Assembly: GCF_000620645.1 (NCBI RefSeq)
Contig: NZ_KK211160.1
Coordinates: forward strand, 310,001-374,000
Length of the DNA: 64,000 bases
Reading direction: 5' to 3'
Origin: Nocardioides sp. URHA0032
Lineage (GTDB): Bacteria > Actinomycetota > Actinomycetes > Propionibacteriales > Nocardioidaceae
Below are positions 17,040-25,826 of the stretch, piece by piece. The notes under the pieces were generated by a model, which searched no databases, was not told the DNA's origin, and saw only the letters and a program-made list of their open reading frames with translations. Each line of letters starts with the position of its first letter. Position 1 is the stretch's first letter. A program made the translations under genes and the position numbers.

Positions 17040-18226
17040 CACACGACCTCCGGGAACCGGGCCTCGACGCCCGCGTCGCTGTCCTGGTACGGCGAGGTGC
17101 CGGACAGGTTGTCGCCCCGGTTCGGGTTCGGGCGCGGCTGCCGCGGCTGGGCGTCGCCGTACTTGGCGCTCACGAGGGACGCGTGCGTGGGGGCCTCGGG
17201 GACGTCGGGGGCGCGTCGGGCCGCCAGCTCCCGTCGCAGCACCGGGACCACCTCGGTGCCGAGCAGCTCGACCTGCTCCAAGGCGACGGCGACCGGGAGC
17301 GAGAGTCCGTCGACCGCGAACAGCTGCCGCTGGTAGTCGCCGAAGCCCTCCTGGAACGTCATCACCTTGTCGATGACCTGCTGCGGGCTGCCCACCGTGA
17401 GCGGTGTGGCGGCCATGTGGTCCTCGAGGCGGGAGCCGCGGAAGACCGGGTAGTTCTCGAAGTAGGGCTTGAACTGGCGCACCGCGTCCTGGGAGTTCTT
17501 CGCGATGAAGGACATCCCGCCGAGCCCGACGATCGCCTGCGCGGCGGTTCCGTGACCGTAGTGCCCGAACCGGCGCCGGTACAGGTCGACCAGAGGCTTG
17601 AAGTGGAAGTGCGGTGCCAGCACGTGGTTGGCGAAGAAGCCGTTGCCGTAGAACGCAGCCTGCTCGGCGATCTCCGGGGTCCGGATCGACCCGTGCCAGA
17701 CGAACGGGGGCACGTCGTCCAGCGGCCGCGGCGTCGAGGTGAAGCCCTGCAGCGGAGTCCGGAACCGGCCCTCCCAGTCGACGACGTCCTCGCGCCACAG
17801 CCGGTGCAGCAGGTTGTAGTTCTCCAGCGCCAGCGCGACGCCCTGCCGGATGTCCTTGCCGAACCACGGGTAGACCGGCACGGTGTTCCCGCGCCCGACC
17901 ATCAGGTCGAGCCGGCCCTGCGCGACGTGCTGCAGCATCGCGTAGTCCTCGGCCACCTTGACCGGGTCATTGGTGGTCATCAGCGTGACCGACGTGCTCA
18001 GCATGATCCGCTGGGTCAGGGCCGCGATGTAGGCGAGAAGCGTGGTGGGCGAGGACGGTACGAACGGCGGGTTGTGGTGCTCGCCGAGCGCGAAGACGTC
18101 CAGGCCGACGTCGTCGGCGCGCTGGGCGACCGCGACGATGTTGCGGATCCGCTCGGCCTCGCTCTGGGTGTAGCCGGTGCCCGGCTCCGGGGCGATGTCG
18201 CCCACGCTGAAGATGCCGAACTGCAT
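17039..18226 (-). CDS. Luciferase-like FMN-dependent monooxygenase (CE1758-type)
   Basis: 395-residue TIM-barrel flavin monooxygenase that uses FMNH2 and O2. N-terminus MQFGIFSVGDIAPEPGTGYT and the FALGEHHN segment near residue 45 are typical of this LLM group; VGRGNTVPVYPWFG follows near 110. First gene of the operon with MarR and FMN reductase, which fits a two-component monooxygenase. The ATG start is supported by GGGAGGAG eight bases upstream. The physiological substrate is unknown. Confidence 0.9.
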   Translation of the reverse strand: MQFGIFSVGDIAPEPGTGYTQSEAERIRNIVAVAQRADDVGLDVFALGEHHNPPFVPSSPTTLLAYIAALTQRIMLSTSVTLMTTNDPVKVAEDYAMLQHVAQGRLDLMVGRGNTVPVYPWFGKDIRQGVALALENYNLLHRLWREDVVDWEGRFRTPLQGFTSTPRPLDDVPPFVWHGSIRTPEIAEQAAFYGNGFFANHVLAPHFHFKPLVDLYRRRFGHYGHGTAAQAIVGLGGMSFIAKNSQDAVRQFKPYFENYPVFRGSRLEDHMAATPLTVGSPQQVIDKVMTFQEGFGDYQRQLFAVDGLSLPVAVALEQVELLGTEVVPVLRRELAARRAPDVPEAPTHASLVSAKYGDAQPRQPRPNPNRGDNLSGTSPYQDSDAGVEARFPEVV

Positions 18227-18257
18227 GATGTGCTCCTCCCGCGCGTCAGCAAGATGC

Positions 18258-18294
18258 TTGACTGTGCATGCAGTTGAACAACATGACTGCGCAT
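18258..18294 (-). promoter_or_regulatory. Candidate MarR operator (direct repeats)
   Basis: TTGACTGTGCAT at 18258-18269 recurs as ATGACTGCGCAT at 18283-18294, 25 bases apart; the 8-base palindrome TGCATGCA lies at 18265-18272. The site starts 32 bases before the monooxygenase start and is AT-rich for this DNA. Binding by the operon's MarR is inference. Confidence 0.45.
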
Positions 18295-18330
18295 CTATTC
18301 CGGGCGCTGGCGCGACGGCGTTGCGCCGCG

Positions 18331-19041
18331 TCAGTGACCGGCGCTCTGGCCGCCGTCGATGTGGAGGATCTCCCCGGTCACGAAGGGGGACTGCTCGAGG
18401 TAGACGACGCCCCGCGTGACGTCGGTGATCCGACCGGTCGTGCCGATCGGGTGCTGCCGGTCGAGGAGCTGATGGGTCTCGGCGGAGAACGTCGAGGTCT
18501 CGATGACGCCGAGCGAGACCGCGTTCACCCGGATGCCGTGTCCGGCGTACTCGATCGCGAGGGACCTGGTGGCCGCCGCGATGCCGCCCTTGCTCAACGC
18601 GGTCAGCGCCGACGGCACCGCAGACGAGGCGCTCTCCACGAGGGTGCTGGTCAGGTTGACGACGTGACCGCCTGCTCCCTGCGCCAGCATCTGGACGACT
18701 GCGGCCCGGGTCAGGTGGAAGAACCCGTCGACGTTGGTCCGCATCACCGTCCGGTAGTCCTCGTCGGTGATGTCCTCGAAGGGCCCGGCGATGAAGATGC
18801 CGGCGTTGTTCACCAGCGTGTCGAGCCGCCCGAACCGCCCCATCGCCGCGTCCACGACGTCGCGCGCGAGAGCGGGGTCGCCGACGTCGCCGGCCACGGT
18901 CTCCAGGGTGGCCGTCGACTGCGGGGCGATGGAGCGGGAGTTCGCGACCACGGCGTAGCCGAGGTCGAGGTAGGCATCGACCAGCGCCGCACCGATGCCG
19001 TGAGAGGCGCCGGTGATGGCGGCCACCCGAGGGGCGTTCAT
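18331..19041 (-). CDS. SDR-family protein lacking the catalytic tyrosine
   Basis: 236 residues with a clear NAD(P)-binding N-terminus (ITGASHGIG) and NNAG near residue 90. Where SDR enzymes have YxxxK, this protein reads TALSK, so the proton-donating tyrosine is replaced by threonine while the lysine is kept. It is about 70% identical by eye to the SDR at 40761-41471. The start overlaps the Mug-type glycosylase stop by four bases. It may be a quinone or flavin-type reductase with altered chemistry or a non-enzymatic NAD(P) sensor; neither is proven. Confidence 0.85.
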   Translation of the reverse strand: MNAPRVAAITGASHGIGAALVDAYLDLGYAVVANSRSIAPQSTATLETVAGDVGDPALARDVVDAAMGRFGRLDTLVNNAGIFIAGPFEDITDEDYRTVMRTNVDGFFHLTRAAVVQMLAQGAGGHVVNLTSTLVESASSAVPSALTALSKGGIAAATRSLAIEYAGHGIRVNAVSLGVIETSTFSAETHQLLDRQHPIGTTGRITDVTRGVVYLEQSPFVTGEILHIDGGQSAGH

Positions 19042-19706
19042 GGACACTCCCTGCGTCCGGTCGACCCGGCGGTCCGGCCCGCTGCGACGCCGCCCTTCGC
19101 TGCGTCCGGTGCAGCCACAGTCGGGGGAGGGGGCGTCGGGAAGAGCACGATGCCGCCGGCTACGGCTACCTCGCCGTAGGCGCGCGCGAGGTCGTCCAGG
19201 CTCGCGTGCCGGTTCAGGCCGCTCGGGTTCGGGACCACCCAGACCGGGACGTCGCCGAGCCGGTCGCGCTGCAGTCCCGGGCGCGCGTCCGGATTGCCGA
19301 ACGCGGTCCGGTAGGCGGTGATGCCGAGGACCGCGACCGTGGCCGGCGCGATGCGTTCGATCCGTTCGGCGAGCGCCACCGCTCCCGCGACGAGCTCCGC
19401 CGCGGTGAGCTCGTCGGCACGGGCCGACGCTGCGGGGACGATGGAGGTGATGCCGACGCCCCGCTCGAGCAGTCGCGCGCGGTCCTGCGCCAGCAACCCC
19501 TCGGAGGCGTCGATCCGCCGGTCGACGATCCCCGCGCGATGGAGCGCCGGGAAGAAGCGGTTGCTTCCGCCGCCGAAGTGCGCCTGGACCGCTACCGAGC
19601 GAAGGCCGGGATTGATACCGACGAACAGCACGCGAGTGTCCGACCCGTACAGGTCGGGCAGCGTGTGACCCCGGAACGCGGCGAGCTCGGCGCGGGTGAA
19701 GCGCAT
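19038..19706 (-). CDS. mug: G/U mismatch-specific DNA glycosylase (Mug/TDG type)
   Basis: 222 residues. The family removes uracil, ethenocytosine or thymine from G mispairs. Motif 1 FVGINPG near residue 30 carries the catalytic asparagine; motif 2 VVPNPSGLNRHA near residue 165 contains NPSGLN. About 25 residues beyond the usual end form a low-complexity proline/alanine tail. It heads a two-gene operon with the SDR. Why an SDR is coupled to a base-repair gene is unclear. Confidence 0.9.
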   Translation of the reverse strand: MRFTRAELAAFRGHTLPDLYGSDTRVLFVGINPGLRSVAVQAHFGGGSNRFFPALHRAGIVDRRIDASEGLLAQDRARLLERGVGITSIVPAASARADELTAAELVAGAVALAERIERIAPATVAVLGITAYRTAFGNPDARPGLQRDRLGDVPVWVVPNPSGLNRHASLDDLARAYGEVAVAGGIVLFPTPPPPTVAAPDAAKGGVAAGRTAGSTGRRECP

Positions 19707-20060
19707 CCGTGCACTCTACGATCGCCCGCCACGAGCGTGTCGGGCGCTGGTCTCCACGTGCCCGTCGACCGCGCGCCTTCGCGGGCCGGTACTGGCCATC
19801 ACGGTGGCGCCCCCCGCAGTCGCGGCGTCCGCGCCGACTGCCTCGGCCGGCGGCACGACTCGGCCGCGGACCCCACCTAGGTCCCCGAGCGGTTCTGACC
19901 CACCACCCCAAGCAGGCGCGCGGTGATGACGACGACCGGGGACCCGGAAGTCACCTGCCGGGTCCGGGGCGACCAGTGGCCGGGCCCGGGTGCGACCAGT
20001 GACTTACCCGGGCGCGATCACCACCCTCCTGGACCGACGCTCACGCAAGGAGGGATTCAG
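19707..20060. other. 354-base intergenic region with direct repeats
   Basis: No convincing gene is seen. It carries divergent regulatory DNA for mug and the sigma gene. GCGACCAGTG occurs at 19969-19978 and again at 19992-20001 (23-base period), 60-90 bases before the sigma start, and may be an operator. A ribosome site AAGGAGGG lies at 20048-20055. Confidence 0.4.
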
Positions 20061-20762
20061 GTGAACCGTAGCTACTCGGACCCGGAGATCCGGGTCCGCA
20101 ACACCGAGATCGTCGGCCGACTGGCAGCCGCTTCGGCCGTCGAGCGACGAGCATTGGCCGACGAGCTGGTGCTCAACAACCTGGCGATCGCCCGCTCCAT
20201 CGCGCGTCGGTACGCTCGACGCTCGAGCTTCGGGTCGGATGTCGAGCAGGTCGCGTACCTTGCCCTCGTCCTCGCAGCCCGGGGGTACGACCCGACACGT
20301 GGCACCGACTTCCTGGCGTACGCCGTCCCGTCGATCACTGGTGCGGTCAAGCACTACTTCCGGGACTCGGCGTGGATGATCCGGCCACCGCGACCCGTTC
20401 AGACCGCACACGTGCGCGACGAGGGGCAGCGAGAGCAGCACACGGTCTCCGGTATCAGCGTCGAGACCTGTTTCCGCCCACGAAGCCTCGATGCGCCCGC
20501 CACCGGGGACCTGATCCCGGTCGGCGCGCTGATCCGCGACGACGACGACCGCACGTGGGAATGTGCCGACGCGCGCCTGCTGCTCCTCCCGCATCTGCGC
20601 GAGCTGTCACCACGGGCCCGCCAGATCCTGCGGCTGCGGTTCGTCGAGGACCGGACCCAGGACGAGATCGCCGCCACGCTCGGCATCTCCCAGTTCCACG
20701 TGTCGCGACTCCTGAACCGATGCCTGGGCGACCTGCGGGACCGCCTGAAGGGCGCGGCGTGA
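20061..20762 (+). CDS. Group 3 sigma-70 factor, SigB/SigF type
   Basis: 233 residues from the GTG at 20061, which has AAGGAGGG before it; an open frame continues upstream but is low quality. Region 2 is clear (NNLAIARSIARRYARR, then DVEQVAYLALVLAARGYDPTRG and FLAYAVPSITGAVKHYFRD) and region 4 carries the helix-turn-helix TQDEIAATLGISQFHVSRLL. This class drives general-stress or sporulation-type genes and is normally held by an RsbW-type anti-sigma factor; none is adjacent, so control must act in trans. A degenerate tRNA 3' end follows 43 bases after the stop. Confidence 0.9.
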   Translation: MNRSYSDPEIRVRNTEIVGRLAAASAVERRALADELVLNNLAIARSIARRYARRSSFGSDVEQVAYLALVLAARGYDPTRGTDFLAYAVPSITGAVKHYFRDSAWMIRPPRPVQTAHVRDEGQREQHTVSGISVETCFRPRSLDAPATGDLIPVGALIRDDDDRTWECADARLLLLPHLRELSPRARQILRLRFVEDRTQDEIAATLGISQFHVSRLLNRCLGDLRDRLKGAA

Positions 20763-20804
20763 GGGGTCCTCACGCGGCAGGGACCGACCGAGCCGGAAGA
20801 AGGG

Positions 20805-20837
20805 GTCGACGACTCGATTCCGGCCGGCGGCTCCAAC
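20805..20837 (+). repeat. Degenerate copy of the tRNA-Thr 3' end (att-like remnant)
   Basis: 33 bases match 15732-15764 of the tRNA-Thr gene at 28 positions, including TCGATTCCG and GGCGGCTCCAAC exactly. No acceptor 5' half or anticodon arm precedes it, so it is not a tRNA. Such partial copies arise when an element integrates at a tRNA gene. No integrase is visible nearby. Confidence 0.65.
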
Positions 20838-20887
20838 GCGACGTCCGACCTGCGTCACCTCGACCCGGTTCGCGGGGACCAGGCCCC

Positions 20888-21766
20888 CTAGGGCCGGGCG
20901 CGACCTGCGACGCGACGGTGATGGTCGGAGTCGATGAGGTCGGCGTAGCCCGGATTGTTCTCGATGAACGTGTGTACGACGGGGCAGTAGTTGATGACGG
21001 TCCTTCCTTGTGCCCTCACATCGTCGAGAGCTCGGCGGATCAGCTCCATCGAGACGCCGAGGCCCCGGAAGTCCGGCAGCACCGAGACGGCGAGCAGTGC
21101 GATCCGGTCAGCCCCGACGAGGTTGTAGGGGATCCCGCCGATCGTGGCGCCGTCGACGATGGCTTCGTAGATCCCGGCCGTCTCGTCGTTGAGCACGTCA
21201 ACGGTGAGCGGCGAGGCGTCGGAGCTGTCTGTCGTCGCATCGTGGAGAACGGACCGGCCCAGGTCTGGGGTCTGCCCCGGTCCGTCGCGCTGGTCCGAGT
21301 GCTTGACGGCGCAACGTGCGAGCGAAGAGGCGGGGTGCTCGCGGGAGTAGTCCGGTCGCGGCTCCTGGGGTCGCTGGTGACCAGCCTCGCCGCCCACACG
21401 CCCGCCGTACGGCCGCCCGTGGTCGGCGTACTCGTCCCGGAGGAAGATGAGCTGCCATGGGCCGGCCGTGAAGTGCGACCCGGTCCGGAGGACCTCGTGT
21501 CGACCACTGCTGGTCGCCCCGTCGCCGAGCATCGTCAGGACGTATTCGTCATTCGCCTCGTGAAGGACCCTGGCGTGCAGCGCATCGGTGGCGGAGAGCT
21601 CGAGGTCTGAGTCAGCTGCCGATCCGATGTGGATGAGGTCGCACCTGATCTCGTGGACGTACCGCTCGTGGTCGCTGGTAGCGAGGATGCGCGGGTGCCC
21701 GGCACCCCAACCGGCGTGTGTGGTGGTCACGGTGTGCCGCCTCGGCGTGGCGTTCTGCTCGGACAT
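20888..21766 (-). CDS. FHA domain fused to a small GNAT (NATD1/YjdJ-type) acetyltransferase domain
   Basis: 292 residues. The N-terminal 110 residues look like a forkhead-associated domain: HIGSAADSDLEL, then ALHARVLHE in the phosphothreonine-binding loop region, and a late strand around AGPWQLIFLRD. A polar linker (about 115-175) follows. The C-terminal 110 residues match the compact GNAT family with VSVLPDFRGLGVSMELIRRALDDVR (acetyl-CoA loop) and FIENNPGYADLI near the end. FHA domains read phosphothreonine, so acetyl transfer may be steered to phosphorylated partners; this is inference. Related single-domain proteins are encoded at 30987 and 31573. Confidence 0.75.
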   Translation of the reverse strand: MSEQNATPRRHTVTTTHAGWGAGHPRILATSDHERYVHEIRCDLIHIGSAADSDLELSATDALHARVLHEANDEYVLTMLGDGATSSGRHEVLRTGSHFTAGPWQLIFLRDEYADHGRPYGGRVGGEAGHQRPQEPRPDYSREHPASSLARCAVKHSDQRDGPGQTPDLGRSVLHDATTDSSDASPLTVDVLNDETAGIYEAIVDGATIGGIPYNLVGADRIALLAVSVLPDFRGLGVSMELIRRALDDVRAQGRTVINYCPVVHTFIENNPGYADLIDSDHHRRVAGRARP

Positions 21767-21849
21767 GATCGCGATCCTCCGTCTTCGACTTCTGCTGGCG
21801 ACCGTCCCTGTACGACGCCTTCCTCACCGGGCATGCGGGTGCCCTGGAG

Positions 21850-22767
21850 TCACGGACGCACGTTGATGATCGTCTTCCCCTTGCGGCGCTCCGTGGCGGT
21901 CAACGTGGCGACGGCGTCGTCGAGGGACGCGATGTCTCCGATGTTGGTCCGGAGACGCCCCTGCTGCACACGCTGGACGATCTCGGTGAGCTGGAGACGG
22001 TCGGCCTCGACGACGAAATCGACCGAGAGGCCGTCAGCGGGCCGGTGCTCCACCGGGCCGACGACGCTGACGAGCGTCCCGCCGGTCTTGATCAGGGCAG
22101 CCGAGGCCTTCTGGACGTCGCCGCCGATGACGTCGAAGACCAGGTCGACGTTGCCCACCTCGGCGAGGCCATCGTCCTCGAGGTCGACGAACTCGTGTGC
22201 CCCGTAGTCGAGTGCCTTCTCGCGGTCGGCGCCTCGACCGGTCCCGATCACGAAGGCACCGGCCTCGCGGGCGAGCTGGGTCACCATGGTGCCGACTGCG
22301 CCCGCCGCGCCGTGAGCGAGCACGGTCTGCCCGGCCTGGAGGCGACCGTGCTGGAACAGGCCCTGCCAGGCGGTGAGGCCCGAGATGGGCAGGGAGGCAC
22401 CGGTCGTGAAGTCGACGTCGCCCGGCAGCGCGGCCAGGTTGCGTGACTCGACGGCGACGTACTCCGCCAGCGTGCCGTCGCGGTGCCAGTCGGCGATGCC
22501 CAGCACCCGCTGTCCCACGGACAGCCCGGTCGTGCCGTAGCCGAGCGCAGTGACGACGCCGGCCATCTCGTGGCCGAGGATCGCCGGTGCCTTGTCGTGG
22601 CCGGCGCGATCCGTCCAGGTCGAGGGCCAGTCGACCTCGGTCGAGACGAAGCCGGCCGCGTGGACCTGAACGACGACGTCATTGATTGCGGGTGCCGGCT
22701 CGGGCCGGTCCACCAACTCCATTCCGGCTGTCCCTGCGGACTGGTCCGTCACGACGATCGCCTTCAT
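21850..22767 (-). CDS. NADPH:quinone reductase-like medium-chain dehydrogenase
   Basis: 305 residues. GroES-like N-terminal domain (GHEMAGVVTALG near residue 65) and Rossmann domain with LAHGAAGAVGTMVTQLA near residue 150. The zinc-ligand cysteines of alcohol dehydrogenases are missing, as in quinone oxidoreductases (QOR, CurA-like). Likely reduces quinones or enones with NADPH. It is one of a run of same-strand genes from 27.0 to 20.9 kb, but spacing of 80-180 bases argues for several transcripts. Confidence 0.88.
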   Translation of the reverse strand: MKAIVVTDQSAGTAGMELVDRPEPAPAINDVVVQVHAAGFVSTEVDWPSTWTDRAGHDKAPAILGHEMAGVVTALGYGTTGLSVGQRVLGIADWHRDGTLAEYVAVESRNLAALPGDVDFTTGASLPISGLTAWQGLFQHGRLQAGQTVLAHGAAGAVGTMVTQLAREAGAFVIGTGRGADREKALDYGAHEFVDLEDDGLAEVGNVDLVFDVIGGDVQKASAALIKTGGTLVSVVGPVEHRPADGLSVDFVVEADRLQLTEIVQRVQQGRLRTNIGDIASLDDAVATLTATERRKGKTIINVRP

Positions 22768-22891
22768 GTGCTGTCTCCTCTTCTTGATGGCCGGCCTCGA
22801 TGGGTCGAACCGGACTGTGTCTTCAGTGTGCGCCGAGCGAACGGCCGTGAGTCCGCCCGAGCGTGGGGCTGGTTTTGGGACGGGGTCGCGC

Positions 22892-24205
22892 TCAGTTCGC
22901 CCGGCGTGGGCCGTGTGGATTGCGTGCGGCGACGAGGGTGGTCAGCGTCGCAACCAGGGCGAGTACGCCGTACCCGAGGGCGATCTGGGGGAGCGGGAGA
23001 GTGCTGGCCAGGTGGCCGGCGATGAGGACCGGGACGGTTGCTCCGCCGTAGGAGAGCAGGTAGACGACACTGAAGAGTGGGGCCCGCTGGGGAATCGTGC
23101 TGCCCTGGAGCAGGCCGCGGGTGGTGGAGCTGATCGCGATCCCTTGGCCGGCGCCGGCCAGCACGGTCGCGGCGATGAACAGCGGCAGCTCGTCAACCGT
23201 GATGGCTGCGATCAGCCCGGCGACGCCGAGGAGGAACGCGGCCATGCCGAGTCGTTGACCCGAGGCGGTGTCGACCGCGCCGCTGAGCGGGGCGCCGAGC
23301 GCACTGGACGCCATGTAGGCGGCGAAGACCAGGCCCAGGACGAGGGAGCTCTGGCTGTGGAGCTCGCCCTCGACCAGTGCAGGCACGAACGCTTGGTAGA
23401 ACGCACCCATGGCCCACGTGGCCAGGAGGACAGCGGCGGCGACCGGCAGCAGCTGTCGGACGTGCGAGGCGGCAGCGACCTGCGGCCGCAAGGACCTCCA
23501 GGCTCCTGGGGTCCGCGGTGCAGTCTCGCGACTGACCGCGATCAGCGCCACGGCCACGAGCAGGACGACGATCTCGACCAGGAAGATCAGGTCGCGCGGC
23601 CAGGGTGCGAACTCGACCAGGCCTCCCGAGACGACCGCACCGACAGCGAGACCGAGCATGACTGTCTGGCTCGACGCCACCGATGCCAGCCAAGCGGGCT
23701 CGGCCGGTGCGGCGTCGACGATGTAGGAGGTGAGGCTGCTGCTGGCCAGGCCGGCGCCGATGCCCATGAGGAGCCGGCCGGTGATCAGGACGCCGATGTG
23801 GTGCACGTCGAGCAGCACCAGCGAGCCCGCCACCAGGAGGAGAAGGCTGGCGATCGCCACGGGCCGTCGGCCCACGTGGTGGGACAGCCTGCCGAAGACC
23901 AGCAGGGTGATCAGCGTGGCGGCCGAGTAGGCGACGACGGTCATCGAGATGTCGCCGTTGGTGAACCCGTCCGCCGCTCTGTAGATGTTGAACAGGGGGA
24001 TGGTCGATCCCACGGTCGCGAACGCCACGACGAGCGAGACCACCGCCGGCACGAACGCCGAGCAGCGCCATGACCTGCTCGACCGCTTCGACGTCCCCGA
24101 CGGTGCCCTCGGGCCAGGGGTGGCCGGCGTGCTCGGGATGGCCGCGGCGGCCGGCAGGTTGCCTGTCGCGCCGACGCGGCCGTCTCGGACCGTGACGTGC
24201 TTCAT
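22892..24205 (-). CDS. MFS transporter
   Basis: 437 residues from the ATG at 24205, which has GGGAAGGAACC just upstream; an earlier in-frame start would add 23 polar residues. About 12 hydrophobic segments are seen; the loop 2-3 motif reads FGRLSHHVGRRPVAI. A proline-rich cytoplasmic N-terminus of about 45 residues precedes the first helix. Probably a drug or metabolite exporter by subfamily resemblance. Neighbouring nitroreductase and quinone reductase genes suggest a role in handling toxic aromatics (inference). Confidence 0.87.
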   Translation of the reverse strand: MKHVTVRDGRVGATGNLPAAAAIPSTPATPGPRAPSGTSKRSSRSWRCSAFVPAVVSLVVAFATVGSTIPLFNIYRAADGFTNGDISMTVVAYSAATLITLLVFGRLSHHVGRRPVAIASLLLLVAGSLVLLDVHHIGVLITGRLLMGIGAGLASSSLTSYIVDAAPAEPAWLASVASSQTVMLGLAVGAVVSGGLVEFAPWPRDLIFLVEIVVLLVAVALIAVSRETAPRTPGAWRSLRPQVAAASHVRQLLPVAAAVLLATWAMGAFYQAFVPALVEGELHSQSSLVLGLVFAAYMASSALGAPLSGAVDTASGQRLGMAAFLLGVAGLIAAITVDELPLFIAATVLAGAGQGIAISSTTRGLLQGSTIPQRAPLFSVVYLLSYGGATVPVLIAGHLASTLPLPQIALGYGVLALVATLTTLVAARNPHGPRRAN

Positions 24206-24289
24206 CGGTTCCTTCCCTTCCTCGCTCCCCGTGGGATCGCTGTCGGCGGGCTCGTGGTCAGATGCCGCTGTCACGGGTCATGACGCGTC

Positions 24290-24937
24290 TCAGGCGAACG
24301 TGAACAGCTGGTCCTCGTCGAAGCGCGAGATCGGGTTCGAGTACCGCTTCTCAGGGGCGGGGTAGCCCAGCGCCAGGAGCACGGTCGTCGAGTGGCCCGT
24401 CTCGCGGATCTTGAAGGCCTTGTCGACACTCGTCGGGTCGAACCCCTCGAGCGGCGTGGCGTCGACGCCGAGCTCGGCGGCGGCCATCATGGTCAGACCC
24501 ACCACCATGTAGGTCTGCTTCTCCATCCAGTGGGTGACGTCCTTGTAGCCGTAGTTGCGCAGGCTCAGGAAGTCGCGCGTCATCGACTCCCACAGGTCCT
24601 GCTTGGCCGGGTCGGGGAAGCGGCCGTCGGCCCTTTCCTTGTCGAAGACCGCCGCGAGGTGGCTCTCGGGGAGGTCGGCCCGGGTGGTGACGATGATCGT
24701 GTGCGAGGAGTTCAGGATCTTCTCCGCGTTGTCCTGGAACCGTTCGCCGAGGTTGGCCGCCAGGCGCTCCTTGCCGTCGTCGGTGGCGAGCACGTAGAAG
24801 TGGTTCGGCTGGATGTTGGTCGAGGTCGGCGCCGAGCGGAGGAACTTCAGCAGCTGCTGGAGGGTCTCCTGGGGGATCGTCTTGGTGGGGTCGAAGTACC
24901 TGGTGAGGTGCTTGGCCATGAGCTTGTCGAGGTCCAT
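24290..24937 (-). CDS. Oxygen-insensitive NAD(P)H nitroreductase (NfsB-like)
   Basis: 215 residues. Flavin-binding features of the NfsB group: TRYFDPTKTIP at the N-terminus, APTSTNIQPNHFYVL (FMN contacts) near residue 36, and TPLEGFDP near residue 162. Reduces nitroaromatics and quinones by two electrons. Expected dimer in the cytoplasm. Confidence 0.9.
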   Translation of the reverse strand: MDLDKLMAKHLTRYFDPTKTIPQETLQQLLKFLRSAPTSTNIQPNHFYVLATDDGKERLAANLGERFQDNAEKILNSSHTIIVTTRADLPESHLAAVFDKERADGRFPDPAKQDLWESMTRDFLSLRNYGYKDVTHWMEKQTYMVVGLTMMAAAELGVDATPLEGFDPTSVDKAFKIRETGHSTTVLLALGYPAPEKRYSNPISRFDEDQLFTFA

Positions 24938-25004
24938 GTGGGCTGGCTTTCTGCTTGTCTTCGATGAGCGTGAGTTCGATCCGGTTGGTGTCGCCGGGCG
25001 GCGG

Positions 25005-25826
25005 CTACCTTTCGCGGCTGAGCAGCTGCGTTGCGCGGTCGAAGCCGAGTCCGGTCGTTGCGGACGCGAGGTCGCCGTCCGTGAGCGCCACTACTGCCTC
25101 TTCGAGCGCGCCCATCGCGTGGGTGTAGAGCGTGGGGCCCACGCTGATGCGCCTGGCGCCGAGCCCCTGCAGCTCTGACACGGTGAGCACCTCGTCCGCC
25201 GGAGAGATGAGGACGTTGACGGGCTTCGGCGCTACCGCGGTGATCATCGCCACGAGTGCATCGCGGTCAGGTGGGAAGGGGGCGAACAGCACGTCGGCTC
25301 CGGCCTCGGCGAAGGCGGTCAGGCGACGGATGGTGTCGTCGAGGTCCGGTCGTCCCTGGATGAAGTTGTCCGTGCGACCGGTGATGACGATGCGCTCCTT
25401 GCCTGCGGCCACGGCACTCCGGACCCGGTTGACGGCGTCGTCGAAGGTGCGGATCGGCTGCTCGGGATTGCCCGTGGTGTCCTCGATGCCGATGCCGGCC
25501 AGACCATGGTCGACAGCCTGTTCAACGGTCACGGCGACGTCCTCCGGCGCTTCGCCGTACCCGTCCTCGAAGTCTCCGTTGACCGGCAGGCCGGTGAGCT
25601 GAGCGAGCAGGCGCGCGTGGGCGAGGTGCTCCTCGCGGCTGATGCAGCGGCGTCCGTCGACCCGGCCGAGCGTCGCGGCCAGTGCGACCGACGAGGTCCC
25701 CAGGGCTTCGAAGCCGGCATCGGCGAGCATCAGTGCAGAGAGGCCGTCCCAGGCGTTGGGCATGACGAAGCCACCTTCGCGGGCATGCAGGGCCAGGAAC
25801 CTCTCGTAGGACTCGGAATTGGGCAT
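25005..25826 (-). CDS. Isocitrate lyase / PEP mutase superfamily protein
   Basis: 273 residues, alpha/beta barrel. Seen: MPNAWDGLSALMLADAGFEALGTSS, GDFEDGYG near residue 85 (metal-binding acid) and GIEDTTG near residue 112, the common pattern of the PEP phosphonomutase-like group. It lacks the lyase KKCGH signature, so isocitrate lyase activity is unlikely; oxaloacetate decarboxylase or carboxy-PEP-mutase-type activity is possible. Same strand as the nitroreductase, 67 bases upstream of it. Confidence 0.87.
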   Translation of the reverse strand: MPNSESYERFLALHAREGGFVMPNAWDGLSALMLADAGFEALGTSSVALAATLGRVDGRRCISREEHLAHARLLAQLTGLPVNGDFEDGYGEAPEDVAVTVEQAVDHGLAGIGIEDTTGNPEQPIRTFDDAVNRVRSAVAAGKERIVITGRTDNFIQGRPDLDDTIRRLTAFAEAGADVLFAPFPPDRDALVAMITAVAPKPVNVLISPADEVLTVSELQGLGARRISVGPTLYTHAMGALEEAVVALTDGDLASATTGLGFDRATQLLSRER

